DNA of 64,000 nucleotides from Bacteroidales bacterium (GTDB lineage Bacteria > Bacteroidota > Bacteroidia > Bacteroidales > Muribaculaceae). This document shows positions 7,711 to 14,888 of this stretch, one piece after another. The notes beneath the pieces were generated by a model that worked only from the letters and a program-made list of their open reading frames with translations, did not search any database and was not told where the DNA came from. Where the stretch lies: NCBI GenBank assembly GCA_015060975.1, contig SUXI01000001.1, positions 124,001-188,000 of the forward strand, written 5' to 3'. Within the stretch, counting starts at the first letter, position 1. Each line of letters starts with the position of its first letter. Made by a program: the position numbers and the translations under genes.

Positions 7711-8115
7711 ATGGGACTTTACGAAGGTATTAAGGATGTTGCCAAAGTTGTGCAACAAGCCGACAATATAGAATTATATAGACAATTGGTAGATTTGAGC
7801 GCCCAAGCATTGGAAATGCAAAACGAAATCAATCGTTTAACAGCAGAGAATACTGAATTGCGGAAGAAACAAGATCTTGAAGCTGCAATAGTAAGGCATA
7901 ACGGTTTGTATGTGACGATAGAAAGCAATGACGAAATTTTCTATTGCTCGCATTGCTGGGATAGCGAGCGAAAGCTAATACAGATGTTTACAGAGAATGG
8001 GAAATATAGATGCCCTCATTGCAATATTGAAGGGGTATCTGACCAGCAAGCCTATAGAGAATATATGGATAGGCAGAGAGCCAGATATCAAGTAACTCGC
8101 AAGAATATTTGGTAG
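7711..8115 (+). CDS. Small coiled-coil plus zinc-ribbon protein
   Basis: About 134 residues from the ATG at 7711; a GTG at 7705 would overlap the preceding stop and add two residues. Residues about 20-55 form a coiled coil (ALEMQNEINRLTAENTELRK). The C-terminal half has CSHC and CPHC pairs about 24 residues apart, a rubredoxin- or ribbon-type zinc site. No family function is known to me. The start abuts the DUF4145 gene, suggesting a two-gene unit inserted after hsdS. Confidence 0.75.
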   Translation: MGLYEGIKDVAKVVQQADNIELYRQLVDLSAQALEMQNEINRLTAENTELRKKQDLEAAIVRHNGLYVTIESNDEIFYCSHCWDSERKLIQMFTENGKYRCPHCNIEGVSDQQAYREYMDRQRARYQVTRKNIW

Positions 8116-8146
8116 AGTCGATACCAATAAATGAAAACAACCCGAC

Positions 8147-8199
8147 TTACAGTCTTTGCTTTTAGCTAAGATGGGGCAATAAAAATAAATGAATTATGG
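8147..8199 (+). repeat. Direct repeat copy 2: decayed hsdS tail and leader
   Basis: This segment matches 7009-7061 at 50 of 53 positions. It includes the start codon of the coiled-coil membrane gene. Upstream, GAAAACAA at 8133-8140 also matches hsdS but with 8 bases missing, so the copy is a pseudogene fragment of the hsdS 3' end. See findings for its meaning. Confidence 0.9.
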
Positions 8200-9236
8200 A
8201 AAGTATGGGAAATAACATTATGTTGAGAGAGTTCCAACTCCTTTTAAAAGAGTGCATGGAAAATGAAAAAATTAATAAATCAATTATACTACAGAAACGT
8301 ATTAATAATTTATTCTCCATATTTGAAACGGACCCCAGTTGTTTTTATAGAAACATAGAAAAAATTGAATATATATCACAAAAGATTAAATCATGTCTAG
8401 AACACATTTCAGGACCCGTTAATGAAAATAATGAAAAAATATATCTAGCACATATTCGCAGGTGTATTTACAATTTAATTAGATTGTGTTATACCAATGT
8501 AGATAATAATTCAGAGAATTATTATACTCAACAAATAAGCGAATTACAAGAAAAAGAGAATGCTCTAAACAAAGAAATAGAAAATTTAAAGCAAAAAAAT
8601 GCTGAGCATCAAGAGAAGGAGAATGAACTTGAAAGTATCAAAGAACAAATTAAACAGTACGAAATCGAAAAGGATGAGTTAAAAAAGAAATTAGATGCAC
8701 GTGATAATATAAAAGGAAAAATTTCAAAGGCATTTGAAGAATTAAAAGAACATATATCGCATCTAGAGACAGAAAAAACTCGATTGAATTGGATGTTTTA
8801 TATATATGCCTTTTTGGGGATTGCTGTATTTTGTGCATTAATTGTTTTTGAATGGAACTATTTATCAAATTGGGAAGATGCAGATAAGTGGATGGATTAT
8901 CTTCCATTTTATATCCCAGTACCTATTGTTGGTGGTTTATTATGGGTGTGTATTTCTCAAATGAATAGAGCTCAACGACAGTTGATTCAAGTTGCAAATG
9001 TATTACATCACATCGATTATGTTGAGGGACTTTTATTGGCTATAAACCACATTAGTACCGATGTGAATTCTGCTTCTGATAAAATATGTCATGTATTGGA
9101 TCATTTGATAAAAAATCACATGTCATCACCAGATGGTTTATCAGAACAATCTTTAGATGCAGAAATATCGAAAGACAATATCAATTTAAACACTTTTCTT
9201 AATCTTGCGAAGGAAGTTAAAGAGGTCATTAAATAA
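8196..9236 (+). CDS. Coiled-coil membrane protein of unknown function
   Basis: A 346-residue protein. Residues about 1-110 are helical; 115-205 are a long coiled coil rich in Glu and Lys (ELQEKENALNKEIENLKQKN); two hydrophobic segments follow, about 203-221 (MFYIYAFLGIAVFCALIVF) and 237-256 (YLPFYIPVPIVGGLLWVCIS), making it an inner-membrane protein with helical ends. The tail (260-346) is again helical. No enzyme motif is visible. The gene is AT-rich, lies between hsdS and hsdR, and its start codon lies in the repeated leader. It may be a separate defence accessory gene, but this rests on position only. Confidence 0.75.
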   Translation: MESMGNNIMLREFQLLLKECMENEKINKSIILQKRINNLFSIFETDPSCFYRNIEKIEYISQKIKSCLEHISGPVNENNEKIYLAHIRRCIYNLIRLCYTNVDNNSENYYTQQISELQEKENALNKEIENLKQKNAEHQEKENELESIKEQIKQYEIEKDELKKKLDARDNIKGKISKAFEELKEHISHLETEKTRLNWMFYIYAFLGIAVFCALIVFEWNYLSNWEDADKWMDYLPFYIPVPIVGGLLWVCISQMNRAQRQLIQVANVLHHIDYVEGLLLAINHISTDVNSASDKICHVLDHLIKNHMSSPDGLSEQSLDAEISKDNINLNTFLNLAKEVKEVIK

Positions 9237-9264
9237 CAAAATACTAATATTCTAAGATAGATAC

Positions 9265-12200
9265 ATGACACACTTCAACGAGCATGCCCTTGAGATGGCT
9301 ATAATGGAGCTATTCGAGAAGGAGGGTTACACATATACGAGTGGTGAGGATATACACAAGGAGCTGAGCGATGTTTTGCTTCGCGATGATTTGCGTGCAT
9401 ATCTTCGATGTCGTTATGCTGAGCAGAATATAACTTCGTTGGAGATGGAGAGTGTAATTGCGCGACTAACGGCAAATGTAGGTGGTTCGTTATACGAAAA
9501 CAATGTGCACACCTATCGTCTGATTACTGAAGGCTTTGCCATTAAGCGAGAAGATACCTCAAAGGCCGACCTCTTTATAGAGCCAATAGATTTCTGCGCA
9601 GAGGCAAATAACATTATTCGCATAGTAAACCAGTTGGAGATAAAGGGCTTAGAGAAGCGTATCCCCGATGGTATAATATGCATTAATGGTTTGCCGATGG
9701 TAGTGCTGGAGTTCAAGAGCGCCGTAAAGGAGGAGACTACAATAAAGGATGCCTTTACGCAATTGACCGTGCGCTATCGTCGAGATATTCCTGAGCTGTT
9801 CAAGTACAATGCATTTGTAGTTATCAGCGATGGTGTAAATAGCAAGTATGGCTCGTTATTTACCCCTTACGAGTTCTTCTATGCGTGGCGTAAGGTGGAG
9901 GCGACAGACAAGGCGACAGATGGAGTAAGTTCATTACTTACGATGGTGCAGGGGCTATTCCGCAAAGATAGGCTACTTAGCGTAATCAAAGACTTTGTAT
10001 TTCTGCCCGACTCGTCAAAGCGAGAGCAGAAGATTGTTTGCCGCTATCCACAGTTCTTTGCGACACATAAGTTGTTCAACAACATACGCCAACACTCAAA
10101 GTTAAATGCAGATGGCGATGGTAAGGGAGGTACATACTTCGGAGCAACGGGTTGTGGGAAAAGCTTCACGATGCTCTTTCTAACAAGAATGTTGATGCGT
10201 AGCCGTGAGTTTGCAAGTCCGACAATCTTACTTATTACAGACCGCACTGACCTCGACATCCAACTTTCGGAACTGTTTGGTACAGCCAAAAAGTTTATTG
10301 GCGACGACTGCGTGGTTGAGGTAGAGAGCCGTGCGAAATTACGAGAGTATTTGGCGGGGCGAACAAGTGGTGGCGTATTTCTTACGACGATACATAAGTT
10401 CACCGAAGATATACAGCTACTGTCAAAACGAGCGAATATAATCTGTATTTCAGATGAGGCTCATCGCTCACAGACGAACCTGTCATTACAAGTGCACCAA
10501 ACGGAGAGTGGCGTAAAGCGTAGTTATGGCTTTGCAAAGTATCTGCATGACTCACTACCAAATGCAACTTATGTAGGCTTTACAGGCACGCCTATTGATG
10601 CAACAATTGATGTATTTGGAGATGTGGTGGATGCCTATACAATGACGGAATCTGTGGCTGACGATATTACTCGTCGCATAGTATATGAAGGCCGTGCAGC
10701 AAAGGTTCTGCTTGATAGTGCAAAACTGCAAGAGATTGAGAAATATTATCAGCAATGCGCTGAAGAGGGCACGAATGAGTATCAGATTGAGGAGAGTAAG
10801 CGAGCTGTTACGCAGATGGAACGCATATTAGGTGACCCAGATCGTCTACAAGCTGTTGCCGAAGATTTCATAGCTCACTATGAGGCTCGTATAGCCGAAG
10901 GTAGCACCGTTGAAGGTAAGGCAATGTTTGTATGCTCAAATCGTGCTATTGCATATAACTTATACAAAAAGATTGTTGCACTGCGTCCTGAATGGGCAGA
11001 GCTACCAACAAACAATGTGATGTCATTGCCTCAATATGGTATGGTCGCAGAGCCGTTAGCCCCGTATGGGAATAGTCCTCTACCCATTGAGCGCATAAAA
11101 TTAGTGATGACTCGCAACAAGGATGATGAGCAAGAATTGTATAACCTATTGGGAACAGACGAAGATAGAAAGAAATTAGATGTTCAGTTTAAGAATCCGA
11201 AATCTAATTTCAAGATTGCCATCGTTGTAGATATGTGGATCACGGGCTTCGATGTGCCGTGTCTTGACACAATGTACATTGACAAGCCTTTGCAACAACA
11301 TACACTTGTACAAACAATATCACGCGTAAATCGAGTATATCCAGGTAAGGATAAGGGCTTGGTGGTGGATTATATTGGCATAAAGAATAATATGAATACC
11401 GCCTTAAAGCGATATGCAACAGGTGAGACTGATGCTGATTCTGTAGAGACGATTGAGCAATCTATTGCAATGGTAAAAGATGAGCTCGATATACTTCGTC
11501 GCATGTTTGCAAAGTATGACTATAAGATGTTCTCCACAGGGTCTCCATTAGAACAGTTGGACTGCTTGAACAAAGGTGCTGAATTTGCGCAAACAACCAA
11601 AGAAACCGAAATCCTCTTTATGGGGCATACGAAGAAGTTGAAGTCGGCATTTAATATGTGCTGTAATAGCGAACAAATATCTGCAGTGGAGCGTGAAGAT
11701 ATTTACTTCTTCTGTGGAGTACGCTCTATAATATATAAACTTACTAAGGGAGAAACTCCCGACGCGGCCCAGATGAATCAGCGAGTGAGTAAAATGATAG
11801 AGGAGGCAATACTATCAGAAAGCGTAGAGGAGATAATTCAAATCGGGAATAACAAGGAAAATCTTGACTTATTAAGCGAGGAGTATATGGAGAGGTTAGC
11901 CAAACTCCAAATGCCAAATACTAAAGTTAAACTTATGGAGCGGCTTCTCAAGATGGTAATCTCTGAATATAAAAAGGTTAATAAAATTAAGGGAATAGAC
12001 TTCACCAAACGACTAAATACGCTTGTTAACAAATATAATGATCGTAGCGATAGTGCCATCTTTGCAGATGAAGTCCTCACCGAAGTTGCTAATCAAATGG
12101 CCGAGTTGCTCAAAGAGATTAACAAAGAGAAGAGGTCGTTTAATGAATTAGGGATAACATACGAAGAAAAAGCATTTTATGATATTCTTATTGCAGTTGC

Positions 12201-12441
12201 TAATAAATTCGGTTTTGACTATCCAGAAGATAAGGCAAAGATATTGGCTAGCGAAATTAAAAAAATTGTTGATGATAAGTCTAAATATACAGATTGGGCA
12301 AAGAGAGACGACATTAAAGCTGAGCTAAAAATGGATTTAATTCTCATCTTGGCTGAGTATGGATATCCTCCTGTTACCAATGATGAGGTATTCAAAGAAA
12401 TCTTTGAACAAGCGGAGAATTTCAAAAAATATAATGATTAA
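9265..12441 (+). CDS. hsdR: Type I restriction endonuclease subunit HsdR
   Basis: A 1058-residue motor-nuclease. The N-terminal nuclease domain has PDG near 133 and the ExK motif LEFKSA near 147-152. The helicase follows: Walker A GATGCGKSF near 293-301, the DEAH box DEAHRS near 397, and FTGTPID near 435, then the second RecA fold with QTISRVNRVYPG. The C-terminal helical region binds the methylase core. It cleaves unmodified DNA after ATP-driven translocation. It lies 28 bases after the membrane-protein gene and is intact, so with hsdM and hsdS the system looks complete. Confidence 0.96.
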   Translation: MTHFNEHALEMAIMELFEKEGYTYTSGEDIHKELSDVLLRDDLRAYLRCRYAEQNITSLEMESVIARLTANVGGSLYENNVHTYRLITEGFAIKREDTSKADLFIEPIDFCAEANNIIRIVNQLEIKGLEKRIPDGIICINGLPMVVLEFKSAVKEETTIKDAFTQLTVRYRRDIPELFKYNAFVVISDGVNSKYGSLFTPYEFFYAWRKVEATDKATDGVSSLLTMVQGLFRKDRLLSVIKDFVFLPDSSKREQKIVCRYPQFFATHKLFNNIRQHSKLNADGDGKGGTYFGATGCGKSFTMLFLTRMLMRSREFASPTILLITDRTDLDIQLSELFGTAKKFIGDDCVVEVESRAKLREYLAGRTSGGVFLTTIHKFTEDIQLLSKRANIICISDEAHRSQTNLSLQVHQTESGVKRSYGFAKYLHDSLPNATYVGFTGTPIDATIDVFGDVVDAYTMTESVADDITRRIVYEGRAAKVLLDSAKLQEIEKYYQQCAEEGTNEYQIEESKRAVTQMERILGDPDRLQAVAEDFIAHYEARIAEGSTVEGKAMFVCSNRAIAYNLYKKIVALRPEWAELPTNNVMSLPQYGMVAEPLAPYGNSPLPIERIKLVMTRNKDDEQELYNLLGTDEDRKKLDVQFKNPKSNFKIAIVVDMWITGFDVPCLDTMYIDKPLQQHTLVQTISRVNRVYPGKDKGLVVDYIGIKNNMNTALKRYATGETDADSVETIEQSIAMVKDELDILRRMFAKYDYKMFSTGSPLEQLDCLNKGAEFAQTTKETEILFMGHTKKLKSAFNMCCNSEQISAVEREDIYFFCGVRSIIYKLTKGETPDAAQMNQRVSKMIEEAILSESVEEIIQIGNNKENLDLLSEEYMERLAKLQMPNTKVKLMERLLKMVISEYKKVNKIKGIDFTKRLNTLVNKYNDRSDSAIFADEVLTEVANQMAELLKEINKEKRSFNELGITYEEKAFYDILIAVANKFGFDYPEDKAKILASEIKKIVDDKSKYTDWAKRDDIKAELKMDLILILAEYGYPPVTNDEVFKEIFEQAENFKKYND

Positions 12442-12456
12442 TATATTAATTTTAAG

Positions 12457-13824
12457 ATGACCGAAACTAATCGTATAGAATATAAAAGAGAATTGACTCC
12501 AGAACTTGATATTGAGAAGGAGGTTGTGGCGTTCCTTAACTACAAGGAGGGTGGGTACATCTATATTGGAATTGATAAAGACGGTTCAACTGTAGGCGTC
12601 AGTGATGTAGATGATTGCATGCTCAGGTTGAAAGACCGCATAAAGCACAATATCTCTCCTTCTGCTATGGGATTGTTTGATATTGCCGAGGAGGAAAAGG
12701 ATGGACATAGCATTATCAAAGTTACTGTGGCGAGTGGAATTGAAAAGCCATATTTCAAAACGAAGTATGGAATGACTCCGCGAGGTGCGTATATGCGTGT
12801 TGGAACATCTGCCGAGCCGATGCCACAAGAGCAGATTGATCGCTTGTTTGCTATGCGTACTCGAAATTCTATCGGGCGTATTGTATCGAACCGCCAAGAT
12901 TTGAGTTTTGAGCAGTTACGTATCTACTACGATGAGCGAGGCAAGAGGCTCAATGATAACTTCAAGCGAACATTGGAGTTGCTTACAGATGATGGCAAGT
13001 ACAACTATGTGGCATATCTGTTGGCTGACGAGAATGGCAATTCAATCAAAGTGGCAAAGTATTCAAGCCTCGATCGTTGCGATTTGGTAGAGAACAATGA
13101 ATATGGTTATTGCTCCCTCATAAAGGCAACAAAAAGTGTGTTGTCAAAATTGGATATTGAAAACAAGGTTGCTGCAACGATAACCCCGATGGAACGTATT
13201 GAGACTCCATTGTGGAATAAGGTCGCTTTGCGCGAGGCTGTTATCAATGCAATAGTGCATAACGATTATTCGTTTGAAGTACCGCCCAAATTTGAGATAT
13301 TCCCCGATAGACTTGAAATAACCTCTGCCGGTCGTCTGCCCGAATCGCTCACAAGAGAAGAGTTCTTCAATGGTATCTCGATACCACGCAATAAAGAATT
13401 GATGCGTATCTACCGCGATGTGGAATTGGTAGAGTCATTAGGCTCTGGCATTCCTCGTATTTTGCGTGCTTATGGCGAAGATTGTTTCAAGTTTACAGAC
13501 AACTTTATCCGTATAACTTTGCCTATAAGTGCTCATGATACTGCTCATGATACTGCTCATGATACTGCTCATGATGTTGGAAGTGTATCTAAAGCTATTA
13601 GAACTATTGTTACTTGCATTGAAGGAGAAGTTGATAGAGATACCTTACAATCTTTAATTGGTATTAAGCACCGAACATATTTCCGCAGTACATATATAAA
13701 GCCTGCTCTTGAAGAAGGTTATATAGAGTTTACTCTACCAAATGAAAAACGAAGTAAACTGCAAAAATACCGCTTGACAGCAAAGGGTATCGCTTTGAAA
13801 AATAGCTTAACAAGCAATAAGTAA
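12457..13824 (+). CDS. AlbA_2/Schlafen-type putative DNA-binding protein
   Basis: A 455-residue protein with an AlbA_2 (Schlafen-like) domain at about residues 1-130 (EVVAFLNYKEGGYIYIGIDK), a linker, and a RecG-type/HATPase_c_4 domain at about 255-350 (LREAVINAIVHNDYS, LESLGSGIPRIL in similar form). The C-terminus is a winged helix that reads as a transcription regulator. Residues about 359-373 are a four-fold HDTA repeat. It begins 15 bases after hsdR and is likely cotranscribed. Such proteins are common in restriction loci; their role is thought to be regulatory but is unproven. Confidence 0.85.
   Translation: MTETNRIEYKRELTPELDIEKEVVAFLNYKEGGYIYIGIDKDGSTVGVSDVDDCMLRLKDRIKHNISPSAMGLFDIAEEEKDGHSIIKVTVASGIEKPYFKTKYGMTPRGAYMRVGTSAEPMPQEQIDRLFAMRTRNSIGRIVSNRQDLSFEQLRIYYDERGKRLNDNFKRTLELLTDDGKYNYVAYLLADENGNSIKVAKYSSLDRCDLVENNEYGYCSLIKATKSVLSKLDIENKVAATITPMERIETPLWNKVALREAVINAIVHNDYSFEVPPKFEIFPDRLEITSAGRLPESLTREEFFNGISIPRNKELMRIYRDVELVESLGSGIPRILRAYGEDCFKFTDNFIRITLPISAHDTAHDTAHDTAHDVGSVSKAIRTIVTCIEGEVDRDTLQSLIGIKHRTYFRSTYIKPALEEGYIEFTLPNEKRSKLQKYRLTAKGIALKNSLTSNK
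13531..13575 (+). repeat. 12-base tandem repeat encoding HDTA units
   Basis: GCTCATGATACT is repeated exactly three times at 13531-13566, followed by a partial unit to 13575. It encodes a His-Asp-Thr-Ala repeat in the linker of the AlbA_2 protein. The unit is a multiple of three, so slippage changes length and not frame. Confidence 0.95.
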
Positions 13825-13835
13825 TTTTGCTCAAT

Positions 13836-13883
13836 CTATCATATAATATGCAAAAATCACACTTTTTCTATATTTTATGATAG
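13836..13883. repeat. AT-rich inverted repeat after the AlbA_2 gene
   Basis: CTATCATATAATAT (13836-13849) pairs with ATATTTTATGATAG (13870-13883) with one mismatch and a 20-base loop. It lies between the AlbA_2 stop and the next small gene; it may be a weak terminator or a binding site. Confidence 0.5.
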
Positions 13884-13920
13884 GTTATGATTATGAACCA
13901 TTTTAGTAATACGGTTAGAT

Positions 13921-14262
13921 ATGAATAATTCTGTAATAGATGTTGCTTTCATTGCAGCAAAGGTAGCCGCAATAAAGGATGAAAAGGCAAGAATGATTGT
14001 TGGTGGAGCATCATTAGTATATAATGTAGCTCAAATTGCTCGTTTTCGTTCAATGATTGTAGAACTGTCTCAAATATGCAATTACATTGTATCCAAAGCT
14101 CAGATTATAGGCTCTTATACGATAGAAGAATATAATCTTGCTGTTGAATGTCAACGGCAAATTGAAGAGTGTCATCAGCAGATAGTTAAACACGGAACAA
14201 TGACTGTAATTGATGGTATATCTTTGCTGATTGATGCCTTTAACAATCTTAATAGAAGATAA
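13921..14262 (+). CDS. Small helical protein of unknown function
   Basis: A 113-residue protein, mostly helical, with a hydrophobic early stretch (VAFIAAKVAAIKDEKARMIV) and no recognised domain. It ends the accessory island, 96 bases after the AlbA_2 gene. The reading frame has ordinary codon use, but there is no independent support for expression. Confidence 0.5.
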   Translation: MNNSVIDVAFIAAKVAAIKDEKARMIVGGASLVYNVAQIARFRSMIVELSQICNYIVSKAQIIGSYTIEEYNLAVECQRQIEECHQQIVKHGTMTVIDGISLLIDAFNNLNRR

Positions 14263-14309
14263 GAATAGGGATTCCGAACTGCGGTGGAGCAAAATTTCAA
14301 GGCATTTGC

Positions 14310-14338
14310 TTGTATTTCAAAATAAAGCACTACCTTTG
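14310..14338 (+). promoter_or_regulatory. Orphan promoter between the island and the tRNA genes
   Basis: TTG (14310-14312), 18 bases and TACCTTTG (14331-14338) match the Bacteroidetes pattern. No sizeable gene follows on this strand before the terminator at 14490-14523. Confidence 0.6.
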
Positions 14339-14344
14339 CATCAA

Positions 14345-14523
14345 AGTAGGAACTCGACTCTGCGAGACACTGCAAAATGGTGCAGAATTTAGGTGGAGCA
14401 ATAGTGGGAGATTACGTTTGTTGCGATTCTTTAATGTGAAGATATAGAGCCATTTAGAAATGAAACTCGTTTTCCGGTGGCGACACAACAAAAAAGAGAC
14501 TGCATCACTGCAATCTCTTTTTT
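14345..14523 (+). ncRNA. Candidate small RNA or short leftover transcript
   Basis: A transcript from the promoter at 14310-14338 would run about 180 bases and end at the T-rich terminator stem. It holds small hairpins (CTCG...CGAG near 14353, CTGCA...TGCAG near 14370-14384) and one 20-codon frame at 14377-14439. It has no larger reading frame. It could be a regulatory RNA, a small peptide gene or the relic of a lost gene. Confidence 0.4.
14490..14523. terminator. Bidirectional terminator
   Basis: AAAAAAGAGA (14490-14499) pairs with TCTCTTTTTT (14514-14523) around a 14-base loop. It ends the tRNA transcript on the minus strand and any plus-strand transcript from 14345. Confidence 0.8.
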
Positions 14524-14524
14524 G

Positions 14525-14598
14525 CGCTTCAGGATGGGCTTGAACCAACGACCCCCTGATTAACAGTCAGGTGCTCTAACCAACTGAGCTACTGAAGC
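14525..14598 (-). tRNA. tRNA-Asn (GTT), copy 1
   Basis: A 74-base cloverleaf: acceptor GCTTCAG/CTGAAGC, D arm with AGCTCAGTTGGTTAGAGC, anticodon loop CTGTTAA (anticodon GTT), T arm with GGTTCAAGCC, discriminator G. CCA is not encoded. It is identical in sequence to the copy at 14630-14703, 31 bases away. Confidence 0.97.
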
Positions 14599-14629
14599 AA
14601 TATTAACCAACTAAACTTTTATTATGAAG

Positions 14630-14703
14630 CGCTTCAGGATGGGCTTGAACCAACGACCCCCTGATTAACAGTCAGGTGCTCTAACCAACTGAGCTACTGA
14701 AGC
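14630..14703 (-). tRNA. tRNA-Asn (GTT), copy 2
   Basis: A second, identical 74-base tRNA-Asn, transcribed first of the pair. Its promoter is at 14732-14762 on the minus strand. Tandem identical tRNAs are usually recent duplications. Confidence 0.97.
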
Positions 14704-14731
14704 AAGTGCAACTCTTTTCAAAATTGCGATG

Positions 14732-14762
14732 CAAAATTAATCCCAAAATTTGAAATATGCAA
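14732..14762 (-). promoter_or_regulatory. Promoter of the tRNA-Asn pair
   Basis: On the minus strand TTG (14762-14760), 20 bases and TAATTTTG (14739-14732) fit the -33/-7 consensus, 29 bases ahead of the first tRNA. Confidence 0.7.
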
Positions 14763-14888
14763 GTATTGTCGCAAAAAACTTATTTAAAAAGTTATTTTTA
14801 ATTCTTTTTTGATATAAAATGTGTTATTGGTGTTATAATATTATGTAACTTAGCCATTCATTTTATATTTAAACCATATATACAGCAA

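Noticed and set aside
7705-7711. GTG start for the zinc coiled-coil gene
   Set aside because: The ATG two codons later is the more ordinary start and keeps the whole predicted domain.
13921-14262. Small helical protein as an antitoxin of the AlbA_2 protein
   Set aside because: No motif or coupling supports this; listed only as unknown.
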